Shown here: piece after piece, positions 1 through 5,973 of the stretch | How the letters are laid out: each line of letters begins with the position of its first letter | Numbering within the stretch: the stretch's first letter is position 1 | Assembly: GCA_028869725.1 (NCBI GenBank) | Contig: JAGWRJ010000592.1 | Coordinates: forward strand, 1 to 6,040 | DNA length: 6,040 nt | Reading direction: 5' to 3' | From: Alphaproteobacteria bacterium | GTDB taxonomy: Bacteria; Pseudomonadota; Alphaproteobacteria; Micropepsales; Micropepsaceae | Translations under genes and position numbers: made by a program | Notes under the pieces: generated by a model | Databases searched by the model: none | Told to the model about the DNA's origin: nothing | Seen by the model: the letters and a program-made list of their open reading frames with translations, nothing else

Positions 1-119
1 AGATCGCGGTTGCGATCCTAGCCCAGATCACCCAGGAGCTTCGGCTCTCATCCTCCGAGAACGCCTCTGAGCCTGCGCAACCCGCAGCAAGCGTTCGCAA
101 TTCTGGTCTGAAGAGTTAG
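1..119 (+). CDS. C-terminal end of an XdhC-family molybdenum cofactor chaperone (partial)
   Basis: An open frame enters from the left edge (codons in phase with base 3) and ends at TAG 117-119, giving 38 residues. The first part reads IAVAILAQITQELRL, which resembles the usual end of XdhC/CoxI-family proteins, where a 'PAEIA.AILAEI' helix closes the Rossmann-like domain. The rest (about 23 residues, rich in Ser, Ala, Glu and Pro) looks like a disordered tail. XdhC proteins bind molybdenum cofactor, protect its sulfurated form and hand it to xanthine-dehydrogenase-type apoenzymes in the cytoplasm. The context fits, because a molybdopterin-binding/MobA-like gene lies downstream on the same strand and the two families often cluster. 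The match rests on a short segment recognised from memory. The other two plus frames are closed by TAG at 19-21 and TGA at 68-70. Confidence 0.6.
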   Translation, partial: IAVAILAQITQELRLSSSENASEPAQPAASVRNSGLKS

Positions 120-191
120 GCAGCGATATCTTGCGACAAAGCTGGCGTCAGGGCGAAGTGCACGTCCTTGCGCCCGTGCCCATCTTGGGCT

Positions 192-195
192 GGAG
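192..195 (+). promoter_or_regulatory. Ribosome binding site of the response regulator gene
   Basis: GGAG lies 7 bases before the ATG at 203. It favours this start over the upstream in-frame TTG at 131, which would add 24 residues ahead of the conserved receiver domain. The 83-base gap between the XdhC stop and this start (120-202) shows no convincing -35/-10 pair by eye, so whether a separate promoter exists here is open. Confidence 0.6.
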
Positions 196-202
196 TGATG
201 CT

Positions 203-928
203 ATGGTCACCGAAGCCGCACCGCATATCCTGATTGTGGAAGATGCGCGCGATATCCGCGAGCCTCTGGCACGCTATCTGCGCCAGCACGGTTATCGTGC
301 CACCACCGCAGCCGATGCCGCAGCTGCGCGCAAGCTAATGCGCGTGTCCGCCATCGACCTTGTGGTACTTGACGTGATGATGCCCGGAGAAGATGGGCTC
401 AGCCTCTGTCGTTCAATCCGCGAGACAAGCCAGATACCGGTCATCCTGCTGACCGCTCGCGGCGAAGAGGTGGATCGCATCATCGGCCTCGAAATGGGTG
501 CGGATGATTATATTCCCAAACCATTTTCACCACGCGAACTGGTGGCGCGCATCGCGGCCGTGCTGCGTCGAACGCAGGCGCTGCCGCCCCATCAGACGCC
601 CCCACCATCCGCGCGCATCCGCTTTGGCAGCTGGATTCTCGACACCAGTCAGCGTGAGCTTCTGAGTGCTGATGGTGTCGCCACCCCACTGTCGAGCGGC
701 GAGTTTCGTCTGCTTGTGGCCATGCTTGAGCGACCCAAGATATCCCTTACGCGTAATCAGCTCCTTGATCTCACCAAAGGGCGTGACGCCGAACTGTTCG
801 ATCGTTCGATCGACAATCATGTCAGCCGCCTGCGCAAGAAGATCGAGCCCGATCCCAAGAACCCGCGCTACATCAAGACCGTGTGGGGCGGAGGTTACAT
901 GCTCGCGGTCGATCCGGAGCCCGCATGA
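203..928 (+). CDS. OmpR/PhoB-family two-component response regulator
   Basis: This is a 241-residue transcription factor, the normal length for the family. The receiver domain (about residues 7-122) begins with HILIVED and carries the acidic pair E13/D14, the phospho-acceptor D57 in VVLDVMMPGEDG, T84 in LLTAR and K106 in IPKPF, so all phosphorylation-site residues are intact. A Pro-rich linker (about 127-136) leads to a winged-helix DNA-binding domain (about 137-236), with the end signature RSIDNHVSRLRKKIE and the wing YIKTVWGGGYML. The ATG at 203 is chosen because a GGAG sits 7 bases upstream and the receiver domain starts at once. The stop overlaps the ATG of the downstream kinase by 4 bases (ATGA), so the two are a cognate, translationally coupled pair. 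The target genes cannot be read from sequence. Its position between an XdhC-like gene and a molybdopterin-binding gene suggests control of a molybdenum enzyme or its maturation, which is inference. Confidence 0.95.
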   Translation: MVTEAAPHILIVEDARDIREPLARYLRQHGYRATTAADAAAARKLMRVSAIDLVVLDVMMPGEDGLSLCRSIRETSQIPVILLTARGEEVDRIIGLEMGADDYIPKPFSPRELVARIAAVLRRTQALPPHQTPPPSARIRFGSWILDTSQRELLSADGVATPLSSGEFRLLVAMLERPKISLTRNQLLDLTKGRDAELFDRSIDNHVSRLRKKIEPDPKNPRYIKTVWGGGYMLAVDPEPA

Positions 929-2310
929 CGCGCTGGCTCTCGTCACTGCTACCGCGCACGCTTGCGGCCCAGCTCATTATAACCACGGCGGTCGCGGTCA
1001 TCCTATCCAACTTCGCGGTCGCCGCCTGGTTCACAGCCACCCATGACCGTCTGATCCGTGCCGAGCTGATGGACCGGCTGGTCGACCGGGCCGCTTCCGC
1101 AGCCGGCCTTCTCGACAGCATTCCGCCCTCTGAACGACGCCGGGTCACCACCACCATGAGTTCTGGTCCATGGCGCTTTGAATTGACGAGGCGGCTTCCG
1201 CGCCAAGCCGCCATGACCGCTGTCGAGGCCAGTCTCGCCGAGCGCGTGCGGACGGAACTACCGGCTCCGGGGCCTCAGGGACCCGTCACCGTCCGTATCC
1301 TTCACGGGATGGACCGGGCTACCCAGTCACCGCGGAGCGGCAGCATCCTGCACCCTCGACGTCCTGCAGCGCGGTTGATGCGGATCACCGTGCCGCTCAG
1401 TGGTGGAAGCGGTCTTGTGACGACCTTCCTGCTGCATGCTGACCCGCCCTGGCCCATTGCCTTTGTTTACGGCGTCCTCGTCGCCGTGATTACCGCAGCA
1501 GCGGTTGCCGCCTTTGCCGTAAGGCGGGTCGCCCGCCCCCTTTCACGGCTGGCGTCAGCCGCCAGCATTGTCGCCCATGGCGGCGATGCACCACGTCTTG
1601 AAGAGGAGGGTCCGGAAGACGTGCGCCGCGCGGCGCAGGCCTTTAACGCCATGACCGACCAGGTCGGGCGCGTGCTCGAGAGCCAGCGCCAGCTGCTGTC
1701 GGCAGTCGGTCATGATCTGAGAACTCCACTGACGGCTATGCGGATCTCCACCGAATTCATCGCCGACGATGAGGTCCGCGATCGCATCGAGAAAAATCTC
1801 GACGAGTTGCGAACCCTCACCGACGCCGTGCTCAGCGCTGCCCGCGGTGCCGGCTGGGAAAAGCGGCGACGGATTGATCTGGCCGCCCTGGTCGAGAGCG
1901 TCTGCGCCGACCTCGAAGAAATGGGGCTTCCTGTCAGCTTTCATCCGCATGCCGCCATGACCGTCCTATGCCGGCCTGACGAGATCCGTCGTGCCGTGCG
2001 CAATCTGCTCGAAAACGCTGTCACCTATGGCAAGTCGGCCGAACTCAGCCTGCGCGATGAAGACGGCATGGCGGTTGTGCGTATTGATGATCATGGTCCT
2101 GGCATTCCGACCGATGACATGGAGCGGGTCTTCGAGCCGTTTGTGCGTCTCGAAGGCTCGCGCAGTCACGAAACCGGTGGCGCAGGTCTTGGTCTGACCC
2201 TCGTCAAGACCATCGCCGAGGGTCATGGAGGTTCCATCACCCTCGAAAACCGACCGCAAGGAGGCCTGTCAGCAATCTTGCGTTTGCCGCGGGAGGCCGA
2301 AGCCGCCTAA
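925..2310 (+). CDS. EnvZ-type transmembrane sensor histidine kinase
   Basis: This is a 461-residue inner-membrane kinase. Two hydrophobic segments (about residues 12-36 and 177-199) bracket a periplasmic loop of about 140 residues that is rich in Arg and Pro and that I do not recognise as a named sensor domain. A HAMP linker follows (about 200-252). The HisKA domain has the H-box VGHDLRTPLTAM, with phospho-acceptor H263 (codon 1711-1713). The ATPase domain (about 350-457) has the N-box RNLLENAVTYG, the G1 motif DDHGPGIP and the G2 motif GGAGLGLTLV. All catalytic boxes are intact. The ATG at 925 is chosen over an in-frame ATG at 883 because it overlaps the regulator stop (ATGA), has a GGAG at 916-919 and places the first membrane helix near the N-terminus. 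The kinase should phosphorylate the regulator encoded just upstream. The signal is unknown. A periplasmic or membrane cue connected with the neighbouring molybdenum-enzyme genes is only inference. Confidence 0.95.
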   Translation: MTRWLSSLLPRTLAAQLIITTAVAVILSNFAVAAWFTATHDRLIRAELMDRLVDRAASAAGLLDSIPPSERRRVTTTMSSGPWRFELTRRLPRQAAMTAVEASLAERVRTELPAPGPQGPVTVRILHGMDRATQSPRSGSILHPRRPAARLMRITVPLSGGSGLVTTFLLHADPPWPIAFVYGVLVAVITAAAVAAFAVRRVARPLSRLASAASIVAHGGDAPRLEEEGPEDVRRAAQAFNAMTDQVGRVLESQRQLLSAVGHDLRTPLTAMRISTEFIADDEVRDRIEKNLDELRTLTDAVLSAARGAGWEKRRRIDLAALVESVCADLEEMGLPVSFHPHAAMTVLCRPDEIRRAVRNLLENAVTYGKSAELSLRDEDGMAVVRIDDHGPGIPTDDMERVFEPFVRLEGSRSHETGGAGLGLTLVKTIAEGHGGSITLENRPQGGLSAILRLPREAEAA

Positions 2311-2319
2311 TCTCCCGGC
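2286..2319 (+). promoter_or_regulatory. Possible hairpin over the kinase stop and the next start
   Basis: GGGAG (2291-2295) can pair with CTCCC (2312-2316), and GCC (2286-2288) with GGC (2317-2319) across a 2-base bulge. The loop holds the kinase stop codon, TAA 2308-2310. The stem would bury the only strong Shine-Dalgarno-like sequence (GGGAGG, 2291-2296), which lies too far (23 bases) from ATG 2320 to act at normal spacing. A terminating ribosome would open it, consistent with translational coupling. The stem is short and could be chance. Confidence 0.25.
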
Positions 2320-3930
2320 ATGCAGTTTCTGTCTCTACCTGTCGCACGCGCCAAGGGCGCCATTCTGGTTCACGCCCAACGGGCCGGCAGCCGCCTGTTC
2401 AAGAAGGGGCGCGTCCTGTCCGCCGAAGACCTCGATCTGCTGCGCGCGAGCGGGATCAGTCAGATCACGGTCGCCCGTCTCGATGCGGATGACGTCGGTG
2501 AAGACGAAGCCGCGCTGCGGCTCGCCGAACTGTGCGCCGGAGAGAACGTGCGGGTAGGCGCGGCCTTTACCGGACGCGCCAATCTGTACGCCGAGGCGGC
2601 TGGTCTTGTTACTATCGATGCTGCGCTTGTCGATGCTGTCAACGCGGTCCATGAGGCAATTACGCTGGCCACCCTACCGTCATTTACCCGGGTGACGGCA
2701 CGCCAGATGCTCGCCACCATCAAAATCATTCCCTTTGCTGTACCCAGGGGCGCACTTGATACGGCACTGGCAGTGCTGCAGCGCCCGCCGGTGCGACTTG
2801 CGCGCTTTTGCCAGCAGCGTGTCGCGCTGATCACGACCTGCCTTGAAACCACCAAGCCTTCGATTCTCGACAAGACCCGAGGCGCTGTCGAAGACCGGCT
2901 TCGCGCCCTTGGAAGTACGCTTGTCCTGGAACGGCGGGTGGACCATGCTCCGGCTCCGATCGTCCCGGCAATCCACGAAGCAATGGCGGCAGGGTGCGAT
3001 CTCATTCTCCTTTTTGGCGCCAGTGCCATTACCGACCGCCGCGACGTGATACCAGCAGCGATCCAGGACGCTGGCGGCCACATCCTGCATTTTGGCATGC
3101 CAGTAGATCCGGGAAACCTGCTGCTGCTCGCCAAACTCGGATCAACAACGCTGATCGGACTTCCAGGCTGTGCCCGATCGCCAAAGCTGAACGGTTTTGA
3201 CTTTGTGTTGTGGCGCCATCTCGCCGGGCTCTCGCTCACGGCCCGTGATCTGATGGGAATGGGCGTCGGCGGTCTTCTCAGCGAAATCCCTCTACGTCCC
3301 CAGCCTCGCGACGAGACAGAACATCTCGAGGCGCAGGCACCTTATGTGTCCGCAGTGGTGCTGGCCGCGGGGCAGTCGACGCGCATGGGGCGCAACAAAC
3401 TCCTCGAGCCTGTCAACGGCAAACCCCTCATCCGTTACGCCGTGGAAGCTGCGCTGGCCAGCCAGGCCGATGAGACAATCGTGGTAACCGGCCACGACGC
3501 TGACGCCCTCAAGGCCGCACTTTCTGGGCTTGAGGTTCGTATCGTGCACAATCCAGAATACGCCAAGGGGCTGAGCACCTCGGTACGCTGCGGGCTTGCT
3601 GCCATCGGCGACAAAGCCGATGGGGCCTTGATGCTTCTGGGCGACATGCCCGCGGTCGACGCAGAGCTGATCAACCGGCTGATTGCCGCCTTCGCGCCTC
3701 AGGAAGGTCGCGCGATATGCCTGGCGAGCCGCAAGGGCGCCCGTGGCAATCCCGTCCTCTGGGCACGACGCTTTTTTGATGCCATGGCCGAACTGGAGGG
3801 CGACATCGGTGCACGCAATCTGCTGGCTGCCTATCCTGAGCTGATCGCCGAGGTCGAGGCCATGAGTGATGCCCCCTTGCGTGATATTGATACGCCTGAA
3901 GCACTCGCTGCCTTGCGAAGCCAACCATGA
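2320..3930 (+). CDS. Molybdopterin-binding domain fused to MobA/MocA-like nucleotidyltransferase
   Basis: This is a 536-residue two-domain cytoplasmic protein. The N-terminal part (about 1-326) has the layout of the molybdopterin-binding/MobA-like fusion family: a MoeA-like opening (AKGAILVHAQ, then KKGRVLSAEDLDLLRASGI), the segment TIKIIPFAVP (about 133-142), a MogA/MoeA-type binding site LILLFGASAITDRRDVIPAA (228-247) and LPGCARSPKLNGFDFVL (281-297). A polar linker (about 327-341) leads to an NTP-transferase domain with the nucleotide-binding loop VVLAAGQSTRMGRNKLLEP (346-364), the metal-binding GDMP (441-444, D442), RGNPVLW (475-481) and DIDTPE (522-527). The likely role is transfer of CMP or GMP to molybdopterin. 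LAAG rather than LAGG in the loop resembles CTP-using MocA more than GTP-using MobA, which would fit xanthine-dehydrogenase-type enzymes. The start is 9 bases after the kinase stop, with no well-placed ribosome site, which suggests coupling. The family is often found with XdhC and molybdo-hydroxylase genes. Exact chemistry is inference. Confidence 0.9.
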   Translation: MQFLSLPVARAKGAILVHAQRAGSRLFKKGRVLSAEDLDLLRASGISQITVARLDADDVGEDEAALRLAELCAGENVRVGAAFTGRANLYAEAAGLVTIDAALVDAVNAVHEAITLATLPSFTRVTARQMLATIKIIPFAVPRGALDTALAVLQRPPVRLARFCQQRVALITTCLETTKPSILDKTRGAVEDRLRALGSTLVLERRVDHAPAPIVPAIHEAMAAGCDLILLFGASAITDRRDVIPAAIQDAGGHILHFGMPVDPGNLLLLAKLGSTTLIGLPGCARSPKLNGFDFVLWRHLAGLSLTARDLMGMGVGGLLSEIPLRPQPRDETEHLEAQAPYVSAVVLAAGQSTRMGRNKLLEPVNGKPLIRYAVEAALASQADETIVVTGHDADALKAALSGLEVRIVHNPEYAKGLSTSVRCGLAAIGDKADGALMLLGDMPAVDAELINRLIAAFAPQEGRAICLASRKGARGNPVLWARRFFDAMAELEGDIGARNLLAAYPELIAEVEAMSDAPLRDIDTPEALAALRSQP

Positions 3931-4352
3931 GCGATCCTCTTTACAAACGCAGCCTCCTGCGGCTTGCCGCCGACGCCCACGGGGCCGGCCAGCTGGCTGG
4001 CGCCCATCATCATGGGGAGGCACATAACCCGGCCTGCGGCGATCGGGTACGCATGGATGTTGCGCTCGAAAATGGCCGAATCTCGGGCCTTGCCCATGAG
4101 ACGCGTGCCTGCGTGCTGGCCCAGGCGTCCGCTGCGATCCTCGGCCGCGATGCCATCGGCGCCAGCGCCGCGGACATCACTGCCTTGCGCCATCAGGTTC
4201 TGGCCATGCTCGCTGGCAACGCCCCGCCGCCGGAGGCTCCTTTTGCGGCTTACCGCGAATTTGCCGGCGCGGCCGACCTTCCAGGCCGCCATCGCTGCGT
4301 CGTCTTGCCCCTGGATGCGCTCGTTGCTGCACTTCCCGACGTCGCGAGCTAA
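3927..4352 (+). CDS. IscU/SufU/NifU-type iron-sulfur cluster scaffold protein
   Basis: This is a 141-residue cytoplasmic protein, the usual size for the U-type scaffold. It keeps the three cluster-binding cysteines in the right contexts: C37 and D39 in NPACGDRV, C62 in ETRACVLAQAS, and C124 in GRHRCVVLPLDAL. The Arg-x-Arg-Cys context of the third cysteine resembles SufU/NifU-like proteins rather than classic IscU, which has His just before that cysteine. The Gly usually before the second cysteine is Ala (A61). A His-rich stretch, GAHHHGEAHNP (25-35), lies just before the first cysteine. Its ATG overlaps the stop of the molybdopterin gene by 4 bases (ATGA), so the two are co-translated. Xanthine-dehydrogenase-type enzymes need two [2Fe-2S] clusters beside molybdenum cofactor, so a dedicated cluster donor for the same target is the natural inference. 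A general housekeeping scaffold is the alternative, although no iscS, sufS or other assembly gene is visible nearby. Confidence 0.87.
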   Translation: MSDPLYKRSLLRLAADAHGAGQLAGAHHHGEAHNPACGDRVRMDVALENGRISGLAHETRACVLAQASAAILGRDAIGASAADITALRHQVLAMLAGNAPPPEAPFAAYREFAGAADLPGRHRCVVLPLDALVAALPDVAS

Positions 4353-4379
4353 GTCACCCGCGCGGCGACGCCAACGTCG
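4337..4379. other. Imperfect inverted repeat across the convergent gene junction
   Basis: CGACGT (4337-4342) is the inverse complement of ACGTCG (4374-4379). Inside it, CGC (4343-4345) can pair with GCG (4365-4367) if a bulge is allowed. The structure straddles the shared stop region of the two converging genes, with no free intergenic DNA. No T-run follows on either strand, so it is not a standard intrinsic terminator. It might slow or end transcription from both sides, or be chance in GC-rich DNA. Confidence 0.2.
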
Positions 4380-5971
4380 AGGAACTCCACAGCATAAGGT
4401 CCAAGTTCAACCTGCCGAGCGGAGCGCCGAACCGTGCCGCAGCCGAACGGAAGGCTGTGCGCGCCATCAAGGCGAGGGTCAGAAAAGATCTGCGCCGTCG
4501 CAGTGAGGTTATAGAGACAGAGGACGGTTTGCCCCGCGGTGCTGCGGCTGAACGCAAAAACCCCGGAGCCCGCATCCCACAGAACGATATCGCCGTGCGA
4601 CAGCGCTGGATTTTGCTTACGCGCCGCAATCAGCCGGCGGCAGTAATTGAGATTGGAGCCCGGATCATCCTGCTGTTGGCGTACGGCAAAGGCGGCATGG
4701 CCGGACCATGCAGGCAACCAGGGTACGCCTGCGCTGAAGCCGAGACTGGGTGCCGCTGCGTCCCACGGCATCGGCGTACGGCAGCCATCGCGCCCATAGG
4801 TATAGGGATAGTAGAGATCACCCACGGGATCGCGCAGCGCCGACCGGGGAAGCGGCGCCTGTGGCAGGCCAAGTTCCTCTCCCTGATAAAGCAGGACCGT
4901 GCCGCGCAGGCCAAGCAGCAACGCCAACAGCAGGCGGGCAAGTCCGGGCGGTGGCGTACGGCCACCAAAACGGCTGGGCGCGCGCATGACATCATGATTG
5001 CTGAAGCTGAGCGACGGCCAGTGCCGGGGATGGCGAGCCAGGGTGTCAAGATGGGCGCGCAGGAAATCCGGACCAAGCGTGCGGGCCTCAAGCAGCGGGA
5101 AGCTGTACCCGGAGTGAAGTCCCTCATCCGAGGCCGCGTAACAGCCGCTGCGTTCCGGCTGCTCGGAGAACTCGCCCATGACGAAGCGATCCGGGTAGTC
5201 GTCGACCACACGGCGTATCTCATCCAGAACCTGAATATTCTCGGGCAAGTTACTATCATGAATATGTAACTGCATATTTGGTGCATGCGCCCATTCAGCG
5301 GCGGTGCGTTCCCCTTCCGACACGGGAGGATTATCGCAGAGCGCTGCGTCATGCAGATAGGCATTGGCGACATCCAGACGAAAGCCGTCGATGCCCCGCT
5401 CCAGCCAATGGCGCAGTACGGCCAGCGCCGCCGCCCTGGCATCTGGATTGCGCCAGTTGAGCTTGGGCTGCTGGCGCAGGAATTTATGGTGGTAGTACTG
5501 CCGTCGCGCCGGCTGATAGGACCAGGCCGGACCACCAAATGCAGAGAGCCAGTTGTTGGGTGCGGTGCCGTCGGCCTGCGCCGTGGCCCACACATACCAG
5601 TCGGCCTTCGCGCCATTACCCAGGCTCTCGGCAAACCATGGATGCTCATCCGAGGTATGGGCCAGAACCTCGTCAAGCATCACCTTAAGCCCACAGGCAT
5701 GAGCAGCGCCTACCAGGCGGACAAGATCCTCTTCGTTTCCGAAGTCCGGGTGGACGCCGGCATAGTCCGAGACGTCATAGCCCCAGTCGCGATTAGGAGA
5801 AGGATGGATAGGCGACAGCCAGATGGCATCGACGCCAAGATCCGCAAGGTAGGACAGCTTGGACAGGACCCCGGCAAGGTCGCCCTGGCCGTCGCCATTG
5901 CTGTCACAGAAGCTGCGAATATAGATCTGGTAGATGACGGCGCCGCGCCACCACTGCCCGGCGCCGGCCAT
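4349..5971 (-). CDS. GH13 alpha-glucosidase / oligosaccharide hydrolase
   Basis: This is a 540-residue protein without signal peptide, so cytoplasmic, acting on imported maltose- or isomaltose-type oligosaccharides. It opens with WWRGAVIYQIYIRSF and the metal loop DSNGDGQGD (23-31), followed by GYDVSDY (64-70). Conserved regions: region I DEVLAHTS (100-107); region II GFRLDVAN with nucleophile D200; region III VMGEFSEQ with acid/base E267; region IV FSNHD with D327. Region V is QPKLN (168-172). Further family marks are YQGEELGLP (362-370) and GRDGCRTPMPW (393-403), and the end has the usual beta domain. Length and motifs resemble the proteobacterial GH13_23-like alpha-glucosidases, such as the Halomonas enzyme. 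V201 just after the nucleophile is typical of alpha-1,6-active members, whereas Thr is typical of alpha-1,4 maltases. The ATG at 5971 has GAGG 7 bases upstream and lies 2 bases after the clpP-like stop. The stop codon overlaps that of the convergent scaffold gene. The fold is certain; the exact substrate is not. Confidence 0.93.
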   Translation of the reverse strand: MAGAGQWWRGAVIYQIYIRSFCDSNGDGQGDLAGVLSKLSYLADLGVDAIWLSPIHPSPNRDWGYDVSDYAGVHPDFGNEEDLVRLVGAAHACGLKVMLDEVLAHTSDEHPWFAESLGNGAKADWYVWATAQADGTAPNNWLSAFGGPAWSYQPARRQYYHHKFLRQQPKLNWRNPDARAAALAVLRHWLERGIDGFRLDVANAYLHDAALCDNPPVSEGERTAAEWAHAPNMQLHIHDSNLPENIQVLDEIRRVVDDYPDRFVMGEFSEQPERSGCYAASDEGLHSGYSFPLLEARTLGPDFLRAHLDTLARHPRHWPSLSFSNHDVMRAPSRFGGRTPPPGLARLLLALLLGLRGTVLLYQGEELGLPQAPLPRSALRDPVGDLYYPYTYGRDGCRTPMPWDAAAPSLGFSAGVPWLPAWSGHAAFAVRQQQDDPGSNLNYCRRLIAARKQNPALSHGDIVLWDAGSGVFAFSRSTAGQTVLCLYNLTATAQIFSDPRLDGAHSLPFGCGTVRRSARQVELGPYAVEFLDVGVAARVT

Positions 5972-5973
5972 CT

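Noticed and set aside
151..175. Inverted repeat GGGCG...CGCCC before the response regulator
   Set aside because: The stem is only 5 bases with a 15-base loop and no T-run, so it is easily chance in this base composition.
131..202. A 24-residue N-terminal extension of the response regulator from TTG 131
   Set aside because: The receiver domain begins right after ATG 203, which has a well-placed GGAG. The extension has no family counterpart.
799..813. Tandem TTCGATCG repeats that look like an operator
   Set aside because: They lie within the response regulator DNA-binding domain and simply encode the conserved FDRSID segment.
883..924. Upstream ATG start for the histidine kinase
   Set aside because: It would overlap the regulator by 46 bases and add an Arg-rich leader. 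ATG 925 has the classic ATGA overlap and its own ribosome site.
2460..3239. A 259-codon minus-strand frame opposite the molybdopterin-binding gene
   Set aside because: Its composition is dominated by Ser, Arg and Ala, as expected from reading a GC-rich gene backwards. The plus strand carries clear conserved motifs.
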